From Mycobacterium florentinum (GTDB taxonomy: Bacteria; Actinomycetota; Actinomycetes; Mycobacteriales; Mycobacteriaceae), in NCBI RefSeq assembly GCF_010730355.1, contig NZ_AP022576.1, positions 2,852,001-2,916,000 on the forward strand: DNA of 64,000 nucleotides, given 5' to 3'. Under the pieces are notes generated by a model, which worked only from the letters and a program-made list of their open reading frames with translations, did not search any database and was not told the DNA's origin. A program made the translations under genes and the position numbers. Below are positions 55,149 through 64,000 of the stretch, in pieces. Numbering within the stretch: position 1 is the first letter of the stretch; the number at the start of each line of letters is the position of its first letter.

Positions 55149-56128
55149 CGAACCCACCAGGACCACCGAACGAGGGCCCGTCATCGTGGCCTCCTGGCGG
55201 GGATCAAGGCCCGTTCGGCCCACCCCCCACTGAGCGCCCAACCGAGCGGCTGCAATACCCGGCCGGTGCGGACACGCAGCAGGCCGGCTATGCACCGCTG
55301 CCCACCCCGCCGGCACCGCCGCCTACCCCGCCGGCGCCTCCCACGGAGCGGATCGCGGCCCCCGGCCCGGAGCCGGAACCGGCGAAGAAGAAGAGATTCC
55401 GCGACCCGTTGTCCATCGTTCTGATCTGCATCATCGTGGTGTCGCTGCTCATCGCGGGGCTGATCGGCGGCGAGTTGTACGCCCGCCACGTGGCCGACAC
55501 CAAGGTCGCCGAGGCGGTCGCATGCGAGGTCCAGGATCAGGCCACCGCGTCGTTCGGGGTCGCGCCGCTGCTGCTGTGGCAGCTCGCCACCCAGCATTTC
55601 ACCAACATCTCGGTGTCGACGGCGGGCAACCAGATCCGCGATGCCAAGGGCATGAAGATCGAGATCAGCATCAAAGACGTGAAGCTGGACAAGACCTCCT
55701 CGTCCAAGGGCACCATCGGCTCGCTCGACGCGACCATCACCTGGACGAGTGAAGGCATCAAGGACTCGGTGCAGAACGCGATACCGGTGCTGGGCCCGTT
55801 CGTCACCAACAGCGTGACGACTCATCCCGCCGACGGCACCATCGAGCTGAAGGGAATGCTGGACAACATCACGACCAAGCCCGTGGTGTCCGGTAAGGGA
55901 ATTCAGCTGCAGATTCAGAGCTTCAACGCGTTGGGCTTCACCATGCCCCGCGAAAGCGTCCAGTCGACACTGGACGCCTACACCGCGAAACTGACCGCCG
56001 ATTACCCGCTGGGGATTCACGCGGACAGCGTGCAGGTGACATCGACCGGCGTGACGAGCCACTTTTCCACCCGGAACGCCACCATCCCCGCCGGCGAGAC
56101 CAACGACTCCTGCTTCGCCAACATCTAG
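55145..56128 (+). CDS. Membrane-anchored DUF2993 (LmeA-like) protein
   Basis: The 327-residue protein has a Pro-rich cytoplasmic N-terminus (about residues 1-85), one membrane helix (SIVLICIIVVSLLIAGLIGG) and an extracellular domain rich in beta strands. The latter fits DUF2993, a family that includes LmeA, a mycobacterial lipoprotein-like protein needed for mannan elongation. The assignment is by domain pattern. It corresponds to Rv0479c and overlaps the nitrilase gene by four bases. Confidence 0.82.
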   Translation: MTNPPGPPNEGPSSWPPGGDQGPFGPPPTERPTERLQYPAGADTQQAGYAPLPTPPAPPPTPPAPPTERIAAPGPEPEPAKKKRFRDPLSIVLICIIVVSLLIAGLIGGELYARHVADTKVAEAVACEVQDQATASFGVAPLLLWQLATQHFTNISVSTAGNQIRDAKGMKIEISIKDVKLDKTSSSKGTIGSLDATITWTSEGIKDSVQNAIPVLGPFVTNSVTTHPADGTIELKGMLDNITTKPVVSGKGIQLQIQSFNALGFTMPRESVQSTLDAYTAKLTADYPLGIHADSVQVTSTGVTSHFSTRNATIPAGETNDSCFANI

Positions 56129-56138
56129 GCGCCGGGCT

Positions 56139-56807
56139 TTAACCGAGTCCGTCGAGGACAGCCCGGGTACCGGATAGGCCGAGCCTGGTCGCCCCCGCGT
56201 CGACCATCGCGAGCGCGTCGGCGGTGGTGCGAATACCGCCGCTGGCCTTGACCCCGAGGCGACCGCCGACGGTACCGGCCATCAGTGCGACGGCCCGCAC
56301 CGACGCCCCGCCCGCGGGGTGAAACCCGGTCGAGGTCTTGACGAAGTCAGCGCCGGCATCCTCGGCGACCCGGCACACGTCGATCAGCGTGCGCCCGTCC
56401 GAATCACCAAGCAACACAGCCGATTCCACGATCACCTTGAGTACGGAATCGGGCACTGCGGCGCGCACCGCCGCGATGTCGGAGCGCACCGCATCCAGCT
56501 CGCCGGCCAGCGCGGCACCGACGTCGATGACCATGTCGACTTCGCTCGCACCGGATGCCACCGCCTGGGCGGCTTCTTGCGCCTTGATCGCGGAGACGTG
56601 CTTGCCGGACGGAAACCCGGCCACCGTCGCCACCCGCACCCCGCCGGCCGCCGCGGCGACCGGGACCATCGACGGGGATACACACACCGCGTAGACGTCC
56701 AGGTCCGCGGCTTCCTTGAGCAGCGCGACCACGTCGGCGTCGGTGGCCTCGGGTTTGAGCAGGGTGTGGTCGACGAGCGCGGCCAGCTGTTCTCGGCTAA
56801 GCGTCAC
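56139..56807 (-). CDS. deoC: Deoxyribose-phosphate aldolase
   Basis: The 222-residue TIM-barrel aldolase shows [50 protein letters not shown] (Schiff-base Lys in FVKTSTGF) and [14 protein letters not shown]. It splits 2-deoxyribose-5-phosphate in deoxynucleoside catabolism. The GTG at 56807 overlaps the stop of the upstream secreted-protein gene (GTGA). It corresponds to Rv0478. Confidence 0.94.
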   Translation of the reverse strand: MTLSREQLAALVDHTLLKPEATDADVVALLKEAADLDVYAVCVSPSMVPVAAAAGGVRVATVAGFPSGKHVSAIKAQEAAQAVASGASEVDMVIDVGAALAGELDAVRSDIAAVRAAVPDSVLKVIVESAVLLGDSDGRTLIDVCRVAEDAGADFVKTSTGFHPAGGASVRAVALMAGTVGGRLGVKASGGIRTTADALAMVDAGATRLGLSGTRAVLDGLG

Positions 56808-57244
56808 GAGAACGATTCTTCCGGGCCGCCGGGATTGCAACCGGACGCGACCATCTCGGCGTCGTCGACGACGGGTCGCCACGGTTCGAGGTTCCAGCTG
56901 GTCTTGCCGGGTTGCGCCATTTCGGCGAATTGCCAGTGGCAGAGGAATTGCGACCGCATGCCGGGCGTGTCGGCGTCCGGCGCCATCGCCAGCACCTCGG
57001 CCCAGGCCTCGTCGGCCGCGCCCATTGTGCCGGGTTGCCTGGAGGCCAGCCGCCCGGATGGCGTCGGAAAAACCCGCAGGCTGGACAGCTGTCCCCACCG
57101 CTCCCATGCGGTGTGATCGACGTACGGCGGGCCGGCGGCGTTGACCTCGCCGGTGCCGGGATCGGCCAACGCCGTGCCGGTCACCGGCGCGACGGACAGC
57201 AGCGCGACCACCGCGGCCGCGGATACGGCCAGCAGAGCCTTCAT
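56804..57244 (-). CDS. Small secreted protein (DUF2599)
   Basis: The 146-residue protein starts [20 protein letters not shown] with a signal peptide probably cut after TALADP. A compact domain with two Cys ([12 protein letters not shown] and [12 protein letters not shown]) and several Trp fits DUF2599. It is exported; function unknown. I chose the ATG at 57244 because ten residues upstream have no signal character. It corresponds to Rv0477 and lies five bases after the DUF2516 gene. Confidence 0.82.
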   Translation of the reverse strand: MKALLAVSAAAVVALLSVAPVTGTALADPGTGEVNAAGPPYVDHTAWERWGQLSSLRVFPTPSGRLASRQPGTMGAADEAWAEVLAMAPDADTPGMRSQFLCHWQFAEMAQPGKTSWNLEPWRPVVDDAEMVASGCNPGGPEESFS

Positions 57245-57248
57245 CGCC

Positions 57249-57536
57249 TCAGCGTGACTTGCCCTGAATTTCAAGGAGTTTCGGCCGCACGTCGACCAGA
57301 TACACGCCGGCCGCGCAGGCCGAGATGGCCATTCCGAGCACGCCGAAAACGAAGCTCAGGATGGATGTCAACGCGACGGCCAGGCCCAGGATCACCAGCC
57401 ACACCGGCTTGGTCAGCTTCTCCGCCGCGGTGTAGGCGTCGGATCGCTGCATCGCCGCATGGATGAACGCGTACACCGCCATCACCAGGACGGCGATCTG
57501 CAAGACCAACATGACGGTACCCACGGCTTGGCTCAC
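57249..57536 (-). CDS. DUF2516 membrane protein
   Basis: The 95-residue protein has three hydrophobic helices (about residues 7-27, 45-65 and 67-82) and corresponds to Rv0476. The function is unknown. The start is GTG at 57536. It lies 72 bases after the hbhA stop on the same strand. Confidence 0.82.
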   Translation of the reverse strand: MSQAVGTVMLVLQIAVLVMAVYAFIHAAMQRSDAYTAAEKLTKPVWLVILGLAVALTSILSFVFGVLGMAISACAAGVYLVDVRPKLLEIQGKSR

Positions 57537-57608
57537 GCCTTAAGGGTATGTGGGGGCCGTCGTAAACGTCGAATCCGAGTTGCCCCGAAGGGCAACCCGG
57601 AATCCGAA

Positions 57609-58217
57609 CTACTTCTGGGTGACCTTCTTGGCCGCCGACTTCTTGGCCGGAGCCTTCTTGGCCGGGGCCTTCTTCGCGGGAGCCTTCTTGGCCGGAGCCT
57701 TCTTGGCCGGAGCCTTACCGGCCGACTCGACCTTCTTGGGCAACTCGATGCCGACCAGCTTGGCCGCACGCTCGCCGACCGCGCGGGTCTGGGTGGCGAC
57801 GGTGCCCAGCGCTTCCTGCGTCAGCTCGACAGCCTGGTCGACGTAACCCTCGGCACGCGCCGTGGTCTCCTCGAACGGCCGCTGGCTGCGCAGCCGCTGC
57901 AGGGCGGCCTCGCCCCGCTCGACCAGCTCGTTGTAGCGGTTGGTCGCCGCGTCCAGGTAGCCCTCGGCAGCCTTGCGCAGCTCCTCGGGGGTAAAACGCT
58001 CGCGCAGCTCGGTGAACTGCTCGGGCAGGTCCTCCTGCAGCTTGGCGATGCGAGCGCGGCTCTCCTCGACCCGGCTCTTGGTGTCGGTGCGGGTGTCCTC
58101 GGCGCGGTCACGCAGGTTGCTGATGAGCTCGTTCACGGTGGCCAGGGCCAGGTCCGCAGCGCCCAGGGCCGCCAGCAGCGGCGCCCGCAATTCTTCGATG
58201 TTGGTGTTTTCAGCCAT
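57609..58217 (-). CDS. hbhA: Heparin-binding haemagglutinin
   Basis: The 202-residue surface adhesin has a coiled-coil region (about residues 15-105) rich in heptads, and a C-terminal Lys/Ala/Pro tail that repeats KAPAK five times before [11 protein letters not shown]. This tail binds sulfated glycans on epithelial cells. There is no standard signal peptide, as in M. tuberculosis HbhA. I chose the ATG at 58217 ([17 protein letters not shown]) after GAAAGGAAACACC. It corresponds to Rv0475. Confidence 0.94.
   Translation of the reverse strand: MAENTNIEELRAPLLAALGAADLALATVNELISNLRDRAEDTRTDTKSRVEESRARIAKLQEDLPEQFTELRERFTPEELRKAAEGYLDAATNRYNELVERGEAALQRLRSQRPFEETTARAEGYVDQAVELTQEALGTVATQTRAVGERAAKLVGIELPKKVESAGKAPAKKAPAKKAPAKKAPAKKAPAKKSAAKKVTQK
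57638..57717. repeat. 15-base repeat array encoding KAPAK in hbhA
   Basis: Five near-identical 15-base units (complementary strand cttcttggccggagc and variants) encode the KAPAK repeat of the heparin-binding tail. Such arrays change copy number by slippage and may alter adhesion. Confidence 0.8.
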
Positions 58218-58520
58218 GGTGTTTCCTTTCATGGTTGGTTGTCGTTCTCAGGTTTGTGGAAGTGTTTGGTTTGGAAGTCGAGGCAAGCGTCGGCTCCTCC
58301 TGCGAGGAGTAGTCAAGACCCGCGGATTGACATGGCACGCGACTTGCCGGGAAACCTCCTGGTTGGTCGGGTCGGGTTGACGATCGAGTGATTTCGGCGC
58401 AGCGCCGCGCCTGGGAATCGGTGCATCCTTCCCTTCCGGGTAACCCAGCGGCCGTCGGGATATACGTCACCAACGTGAGCTCAGGCGATTCCGCAGCTGA
58501 GCCGGCCCGGCCGGGCTACC
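58218..58520. promoter_or_regulatory. 303-base gap upstream of hbhA
   Basis: No gene is visible. It must hold the hbhA promoter and 5' leader. CTCCT-GCG-AGGAG at 58297-58309 forms a small hairpin. On the minus strand, GTCTTGACTACTCC includes TTGACT, a plausible -35 element, but I could not place a matching -10 with confidence. Confidence 0.4.
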
Positions 58521-58928
58521 TCACTCGTGGTTGTCGGGTTCGGTCGAACTCTCCTCATGGATCGATTCGTTTTGCTGGGCAAATGAGGCGTAGATCTCGA
58601 GCAGAATCTGCTTCTGACGCTCGGTGATCGCCGTGTCGGTGATGATCGCGTCACGCACTTGGCTCTTATCGCTCGGCTCGAGAATCCCGGCCCGCACGTA
58701 AAGGACCTCGGCGGAAACCCGCAGCGCTTTGGCGATCTGACTGAGCACGTCGGCAGAAGGTTTGCGCAGTCCGCGCTCAACCTGGCTCAGATAGGGATTG
58801 CTGACACCGGCCAGCTCCGCGAGTTGGCGCACCGAAACCTGCGCGAGTTCGCGCTGGCTTCTGATGAAGCTGCCGATGTCGGAAGCCGCGGTAGACACCT
58901 TGGCGGAGAGAGTCTCCTCCGGTGGCAT
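58521..58928 (-). CDS. XRE-family transcriptional regulator (Rv0474-like)
   Basis: The 135-residue protein has a helix-turn-helix (VRQLAELAGVSNPYLSQVER) of the XRE/SinR type, followed by an acidic C-terminal tail. It starts MPPEETLSAKVSTAASDIGS at 58928, after GGAGCACGCA. It lies upstream of hbhA on the same strand; control of hbhA is a possibility suggested by position only. It corresponds to Rv0474. Confidence 0.86.
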   Translation of the reverse strand: MPPEETLSAKVSTAASDIGSFIRSQRELAQVSVRQLAELAGVSNPYLSQVERGLRKPSADVLSQIAKALRVSAEVLYVRAGILEPSDKSQVRDAIITDTAITERQKQILLEIYASFAQQNESIHEESSTEPDNHE

Positions 58929-59015
58929 TGCGTGCTCCTTGGGTCCGATGGCCGACCTTGACAGGTACAGAGCGTACGGAAATGTGCTTGCATTTGCAAG
59001 CACTAGTTAGCACCC

Positions 59016-60386
59016 CTAGAAGAACAGCTGCGCGATCGTGTAGATGACCAGCCCGGCCAGCGATCCGACCACGGTTCCGTTGATCCGGATGAATTGCAGG
59101 TCACGGCCCACATGCAGTTCGATCCGCCGACTCGCCTCCTCGGCATCCCAGCGTTCGATCGTGTCGGTGATGATCGCGGTGATCTCGACCCCATACTGCG
59201 AGACCAGATGCTGGGCGGCCCGCACGATCCAGCTGTCGACTTTGTCGCGCAGCTCCGCGTCGTCGCGCAAGGACTCCCCGATGCGGACGACGGTGTCCGC
59301 GATGCGGGTGCGCAACGTACTGGAGGGATCGTCGACGCCCTCGAGCACCAGCCGCTTCAGTGTTGTCCACGCCGTCGCGGCGGCATTGGAGATCTCGTCA
59401 CGCGCCATCAGCTGCTCTTTGATCGCGTCGGCGCGCGCGATGGTGTCCGGGTCATGTTGCAGATCGTCGGCGAATTCGAACAGGAACCGGGTCGCCGAAC
59501 GCCGCAACTCGTGGTCCGGGTTGCGGCGCACCTTGTCGGTGAAGTCCATCAGCTCGCGGTGGATGCGGTCTCCGACGAGATGGTCGATGAATCGCGGTGA
59601 CCAGGTCGGAGAATCACGCTCGACCACGCGCTGGATGATCTCGCCCGCGTTCAGCGACCACTGAAAGGCCCGGTCGGCGAGCAACTGGATCAGGGCTTCC
59701 TGCCGGTTCTCGGCGAGCAGCGTGGCCAGCACCCGGCCGACCGGTGGCCCCCACTGGGGTTCGGCGATGCGCCGTACGATCATCCGGTCGATCACCTGCT
59801 GGACGTCCTCGTCGCGCAGCAGCTCGACGAGGACGCGCAGCACCGTTGCGGCCTCGCCGGCCACCCGCTCGGCGTGCGACCGCTCCGAGAGCCATTTGCC
59901 GAGCCGCCCCGGCACCTGGGCGTCGCGCAGCTTGGTCTCGACCACTTCCGCCGACAAGAAGTTCTCCCGGACGAAGGTGCCCAGGCCCTCGCCGAGCTGG
60001 TCCTTCTTCCGCTTGATGATCGCGGTGTGCGGGATCGGTATGCCCAGCGGATGCTTGAACAACGCCGTTACCGCAAACCAGTCCGCCAGGGCACCCACCA
60101 TGCCCGCCTCGGCGGCCGCGCCGACGTAGCCGACCCAGGCGCCCACGCTGCCGTGTGCCTGCGCCCATCGGCACGCCAGGAACACCACGGTGGCGCCGAC
60201 CAAGAAGCTCAGCGCCACCAACTTCATCCGGCGAAGCCCCACCCGCCGCTGCGCGTCCGCCTCGGGATCGGCGCCGGCGAATGATTCCGCGAAGGACGTA
60301 CGAGTCCGGTCCGCCGCGGCCGTCGGCGCACTCGGCTCCTGCCGCGAACCGGCCGAACCCGATGCCTCGGCTCTATGTGCCACCAC
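59016..60386 (-). CDS. DUF445 membrane protein
   Basis: The 456-residue protein has an N-terminal polar region, two hydrophobic segments (VALSFLVGATVVFLACRW; WVGYVGAAAEAGMVGALADW), a long, charged central region, and a C-terminal hydrophobic segment (VVGSLAGLVIYTIAQLFF). GALADWFAVTALFKHPLGIP is the diagnostic DUF445 stretch. The function is unknown. The start is GTG at 60386, divergent from madR. It corresponds to Rv0473. Confidence 0.86.
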   Translation of the reverse strand: MVAHRAEASGSAGSRQEPSAPTAAADRTRTSFAESFAGADPEADAQRRVGLRRMKLVALSFLVGATVVFLACRWAQAHGSVGAWVGYVGAAAEAGMVGALADWFAVTALFKHPLGIPIPHTAIIKRKKDQLGEGLGTFVRENFLSAEVVETKLRDAQVPGRLGKWLSERSHAERVAGEAATVLRVLVELLRDEDVQQVIDRMIVRRIAEPQWGPPVGRVLATLLAENRQEALIQLLADRAFQWSLNAGEIIQRVVERDSPTWSPRFIDHLVGDRIHRELMDFTDKVRRNPDHELRRSATRFLFEFADDLQHDPDTIARADAIKEQLMARDEISNAAATAWTTLKRLVLEGVDDPSSTLRTRIADTVVRIGESLRDDAELRDKVDSWIVRAAQHLVSQYGVEITAIITDTIERWDAEEASRRIELHVGRDLQFIRINGTVVGSLAGLVIYTIAQLFF

Positions 60387-60411
60387 ACCATCATGTATCG
60401 CTCGGGCCAGT

Positions 60412-60422
60412 TAGTGTTACTA
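60412..60422. promoter_or_regulatory. Candidate operator in the madR/DUF445 intergenic region
   Basis: TAGT-GTT-ACTA is an inverted repeat about 100 bases upstream of madR, with a related CTAGTGAAT near 60498. TetR-type regulators commonly bind such palindromes near their own gene. The arms are only four bases, so this is weak. Confidence 0.25.
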
Positions 60423-60521
60423 GACGGTTGATGGAGCCCCGCACGGGAGGAGTCCCATCCGGTCAAATGACCTCCCAACGCCGTAGTATCGGGGGCGTCT
60501 AGTGAATGGGAATCGTCGACA

Positions 60522-61223
60522 GTGACAGAGCAAGTCCCGGCCGCAATCGTGAAGACCGACGGTCGCAAGCGGCGCTGGCATCAACACAAGGTTGAGCGCC
60601 GCAACGAGCTCGTTGACGGCACGATCGACGCAATCCGCCGACACGGCCGCTACCTCAGCATGGACGAAATCGCTGCGGAGATCGGCGTTTCCAAGACCGT
60701 TCTGTACCGCTACTTCGTCGACAAGAACGACCTGACGACGGCAGTGATGATGCGCTTCGCGCAGACCACGCTGATTCCGAACATGGCCGCCGCGCTGACA
60801 TCAAATCTCGATGGCCTCGACCTCACCCGCGAGGTCATCCGCGTCTACGTCGACACCGTGGCAAACGAACCCGAGCCCTACCGATTCGTGATGGCGAACA
60901 GCTCGGCCAGCAAGAGCAAGGTGATCGCCGATTCCGAGCGGATCATCGCCCGCATGATCGCGGTGCTGATGCGCCGGCGCATGCTGCAGGCCGGAATCGA
61001 CACCGGCGGCGCGGAACCGTGGTCCTACTTGATCGTCGGCGGTGTGCAGTTGGCCACCCACTCGTGGATGTCGAATCCGCGGATGACCAGAGACGAACTG
61101 ATCGACTACCTGACCATGCTGAGCTGGAACGCACTGTGCGGAATTGTCGAAGTCGGCGGATCCCTGGAGAAGTTCCGCGAGGAGCCGCATCCTTCGCCGA
61201 TCGTGCCGCCACGGGAGCCGTAG
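60522..61223 (+). CDS. madR: TetR-family regulator MadR (mycolic acid desaturase control)
   Basis: The 233-residue protein has a TetR HTH: RYLSMDEIAAEIGVSKTVLY followed by RYFVDKNDLTTAVM. The C-terminal ligand domain carries PYRFVMANSSASKSK and NALCGIVEVGGSLEKF. Rv0472c has been named MadR, a regulator of the desA1/desA2 mycolic-acid desaturases that responds to acyl-CoA. It lies before pcaA but 181 bases apart; Rv0471c and Rv0470A of H37Rv are missing between them. The start is GTG at 60522. Confidence 0.87.
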   Translation: MTEQVPAAIVKTDGRKRRWHQHKVERRNELVDGTIDAIRRHGRYLSMDEIAAEIGVSKTVLYRYFVDKNDLTTAVMMRFAQTTLIPNMAAALTSNLDGLDLTREVIRVYVDTVANEPEPYRFVMANSSASKSKVIADSERIIARMIAVLMRRRMLQAGIDTGGAEPWSYLIVGGVQLATHSWMSNPRMTRDELIDYLTMLSWNALCGIVEVGGSLEKFREEPHPSPIVPPREP

Positions 61224-61404
61224 AACCGTTCTGGCGTGCGCTCCGTTTTGGGGATTGCGGCCGTCTCGTGTGACCCTATGTGACGGGCCGCGCGCACGAC
61301 CTGCGCCGGTTCGACCCGATAGCATGCAGAGCGTATGCACCGGAGGCCGATGGGCTCCCTCCCATTTCGCCCCGCCTCTGGGATACAGAAAGGCAACTTT
61401 CGTT

Positions 61405-62268
61405 ATGGCCGTGCAGCTCACGCCGCATTTCCGCAACGTGCAGGCGCACTACGACCTGTCTGACGATTTCTTCCGGCTCTTTCTGGACCCCTCGCAGACC
61501 TACAGCTGTGCGTTCTTCGAACGCGACGATATGACCCTGGAAGAGGCGCAGCTCGCCAAGATCGACCTGTCGCTGTCCAAGCTGGGCCTCGAGCCCGGGA
61601 TGACGCTGCTGGATATCGGCTGCGGCTGGGGCGCCACGCTGCGGCGGGCCATCGAGAAATACGACGTCAACGTCGTGGGCCTGACGTTGTCGGAGAACCA
61701 GGCCGAACACGTGCAGAAGTCGTTCGATCAGCTGGACACCGAGCGCACCCGACGGGTGCTGCTGGAAGGCTGGGAGAAGTTCGACGAGCCGGTCGACCGG
61801 ATCATTTCGATCGGTGCGTTCGAGCACTTCGGGCGCGCGCGCTGGGCCCGCTTCTTCGAGATGGCCTACTCGGCGCTGCCGGCAGACGGCGTGATGATGC
61901 TGCACACCATCGTGCGCCCGGCGTTCAAGGAAGCCAGGGCCAAGGGCCTCCCGCTGACCCACGAAGTCGTGCACTTCACCCAGTTCATCCTGGCCGAGAT
62001 CTTCCCGGGCGGCTGGCTGCCCACCCCCCAGTTGGTGGAAGAGCACGCCTCGGATGCCGGCTTCAAGCTCACCCGGACCCAATCCCTGCAGCTGCACTAC
62101 GCGCGCACCCTGGACATGTGGGCGGCGGCGCTGGAGGCCAACAAGGACGCGGCGATCGAGACGCAGTCGCAGAAGGTCTACGACCGGTACATGAAGTACC
62201 TGACCGGCTGCGCCAACCTGTTCCGTCAGGGCTACACCGACGTCGACCAGTTCACGCTGGAGAAGTAA
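61405..62268 (+). CDS. pcaA: Mycolic acid cyclopropane synthase PcaA
   Basis: The 287-residue SAM methyltransferase opens MAVQLTPHFRNVQAHYDLSD. SAM binding is [15 protein letters not shown], the bicarbonate-site Glu is in GAFEHFGRARW, and the C-terminus CANLFRQGYTDVDQFTLEK matches PcaA. PcaA makes the proximal cis-cyclopropane ring of alpha-mycolates, needed for cording and persistence in M. tuberculosis. The ATG at 61405 follows AGAAAGG. It is convergent with umaA across a strong stem-loop. It corresponds to Rv0470c. Confidence 0.94.
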   Translation: MAVQLTPHFRNVQAHYDLSDDFFRLFLDPSQTYSCAFFERDDMTLEEAQLAKIDLSLSKLGLEPGMTLLDIGCGWGATLRRAIEKYDVNVVGLTLSENQAEHVQKSFDQLDTERTRRVLLEGWEKFDEPVDRIISIGAFEHFGRARWARFFEMAYSALPADGVMMLHTIVRPAFKEARAKGLPLTHEVVHFTQFILAEIFPGGWLPTPQLVEEHASDAGFKLTRTQSLQLHYARTLDMWAAALEANKDAAIETQSQKVYDRYMKYLTGCANLFRQGYTDVDQFTLEK

Positions 62269-62274
62269 ACGAAA

Positions 62275-62303
62275 AGCGGGCCGGACATCAAGTCCGGCCC
62301 GCT
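62275..62303. terminator. Strong bidirectional stem-loop between pcaA and umaA
   Basis: AGCGGGCCGGAC (62275-62286) and GTCCGGCCCGCT (62292-62303) are perfect reverse complements with a five-base loop ATCAA. The 12-base-pair GC-rich stem lies seven bases after the pcaA stop and 17 bases after the umaA stop on the other strand. Confidence 0.85.
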
Positions 62304-62319
62304 GCGTCTGGTCTGGGGT

Positions 62320-63189
<870 letters not shown>

Positions 63190-63287
63190 CTACCTCTCGC
63201 TTTGGTGACCGCGGAAATGATACCCGACGCAGGCACACCTCTCTGACGTCGTCAATGCGCAGGTCCGGCAAAAATTTGCGATCTGGT

Positions 63288-64000
63288 TCAGTACGTGTAG
63301 AAACCCCGACCGGATTTCTTACCCAACATGCCCGCCTCGACCATGCGGAGCAGCAGTGGCGGGGGACCGTAATGCGGTTCTTTGAATTCTTCGAACATCT
63401 TGTCGGCAATCAGTTTGAGTGTGTCCAACCCAACAAGATCAGACAGCCGCAGCGGGCCCATCGGGTGCGACAGGCCGGCAACGACCGCCTTGTCGACATC
63501 CTCGACGGTCGCGAATCCCGCCTCCACCATCCGGATCGCCGAGAGCAGATAGGGCACCAGGAGGGCGTTCACCACGAATCCGGACCGGTCGGAGCACCGC
63601 ACCACCTGCTTGCCCAGCACCGCGCCGGCGAACTCCTCGGTGCGCGCGGCGGCGCCTTCGTCGGTAACCAGCGTGCTGACCAATTCGACCAGCGGCAGCA
63701 CCGGCACCGGGTTGAAGAAGTGCAAGCCCAGCACCCGCTGCGGGTTCTTGGTGGCCGCCGCGATCTTCATGATCGGAATGCTCGACGTGTTCGACGCCAG
63801 CACCGCGTCCGGATCGGTGATCACCTCGTCGAGCTTCGCGAAAACCTCCGCCTTGACGGCCTCGTCCTCGATGATCGCCTCGATCACCAGCTGGCGGTCG
63901 GCGAGGTCGTTGAGGTCGGTGGTGAAGCTGAGCTGGCTCAGGGCGCGGTCACGCTCACGCTCGGTCACCTTGCCCGCGCTGACGCCGCGCTCCAGCGATT
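63288..64000 (-). CDS. fadB2: 3-hydroxyacyl-CoA dehydrogenase FadB2, 5' end beyond the window
   Basis: The C-terminal two thirds of a 3-hydroxyacyl-CoA dehydrogenase: VIEAIIEDEAVKAEVFAKLD, LASNTSSIPIMKIA, LGLHFFNPVPVLPLVELV (catalytic His), and the C-terminal SGFVVNALLVPYLLSAIRM. The frame runs on past base 64000, so the N-terminal NAD motif is not seen. It oxidises hydroxyacyl-CoA in beta-oxidation. It corresponds to Rv0468. Confidence 0.92.
   Translation of the reverse strand, partial: SLERGVSAGKVTERERDRALSQLSFTTDLNDLADRQLVIEAIIEDEAVKAEVFAKLDEVITDPDAVLASNTSSIPIMKIAAATKNPQRVLGLHFFNPVPVLPLVELVSTLVTDEGAAARTEEFAGAVLGKQVVRCSDRSGFVVNALLVPYLLSAIRMVEAGFATVEDVDKAVVAGLSHPMGPLRLSDLVGLDTLKLIADKMFEEFKEPHYGPPPLLLRMVEAGMLGKKSGRGFYTY

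Overview
The window reads as chromosomal DNA of a slow-growing, non-tuberculous Mycobacterium. Most coding sequence is GC-rich, with GTG/ATG starts and ATGA/GTGA stop-start overlaps. Gene order follows, in reverse orientation, the Mycobacterium tuberculosis H37Rv block that I recall as about Rv0536 to Rv0468. The mycolic-acid cyclopropane synthase genes (cmaA2, pcaA, umaA), mycothiol gene mshA, adhesin gene hbhA and senX3-regX3 all support this. The species cannot be fixed from the window. H37Rv equivalents are given from memory of protein sequences and order, not from a search.

Layout. 1-5.5 kb: sugar epimerase (partial), MTA phosphorylase, menA, fabH and small membrane/ATPase genes. 5.5-11.5 kb: a tightly overlapping minus-strand operon hemL, histidine phosphatase, thioredoxin-like lipoprotein, ccdA, resB, ccsB (cytochrome c maturation, System II). 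11.5-17.3 kb: accessory genes, including a phthiodiolone-ketoreductase-like F420 enzyme, an amino-acid permease, and an ssuD-MFS transporter pair. 17.5-23.7 kb: envelope-modification island (esterase, AT3-SGNH acyltransferase, a 38-residue peptide, SGNH hydrolase, a frameshifted AT3 acyltransferase, STAS protein). 24-30 kb: haem operon hemA-hemC-hemD-hemB. 30.1-31.5 kb: EsxF/EsxE-like WXG100 pair, a small remnant of a CpnT-type toxin gene, and an AT-rich orphan gene in the immunity-gene position. 31.5-34 kb: serB1, a HadA-like dehydratase and cmaA2. 34-42 kb: acyltransferase, galE2, small DNA/RNA-binding proteins, proC, and the operon ending in ppx1. 42-51 kb: redox/hypothetical genes, senX3-regX3, gpmA, mshA and a ROK regulator. 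51-57 kb: L,D-transpeptidase lprQ, murB, nitrilase, LmeA-like protein, deoC. 57-64 kb: hbhA, its neighbouring regulator, madR, pcaA, umaA and fadB2 (partial).

How the genes work together. Haem synthesis sits beside the machinery that attaches haem to cytochrome c. FabH, the HadA-like dehydratase, CmaA2, PcaA, UmaA and MadR serve mycolic-acid synthesis or its control. LprQ and MurB serve peptidoglycan. SenX3-RegX3 and Ppx1 serve phosphate/polyphosphate control.

Most notable. At 30.69-30.77 kb, one base out of frame with its ATG, the DNA encodes APLGVDPVALDGAGAE. This resembles the N-terminus of the tuberculosis necrotizing toxin precursor CpnT as I remember it. It lies just after an EsxF/EsxE-like pair and just before a very AT-rich 126-residue gene, the order esxF-esxE-cpnT-immunity. 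The simplest reading is a decayed CpnT-like toxin locus that kept its export partners and an orphan, possibly unclassified, immunity gene. Other points are a second AT3 acyltransferase broken by a single-base frameshift in a G/C homopolymer, a PDIM-ketoreductase paralogue outside any PDIM locus, an unusual CmaA2, several inverted repeats in intergenic DNA, and a short intergenic repeat present twice. I saw no transposase, phage gene, tRNA, rRNA or CRISPR array.
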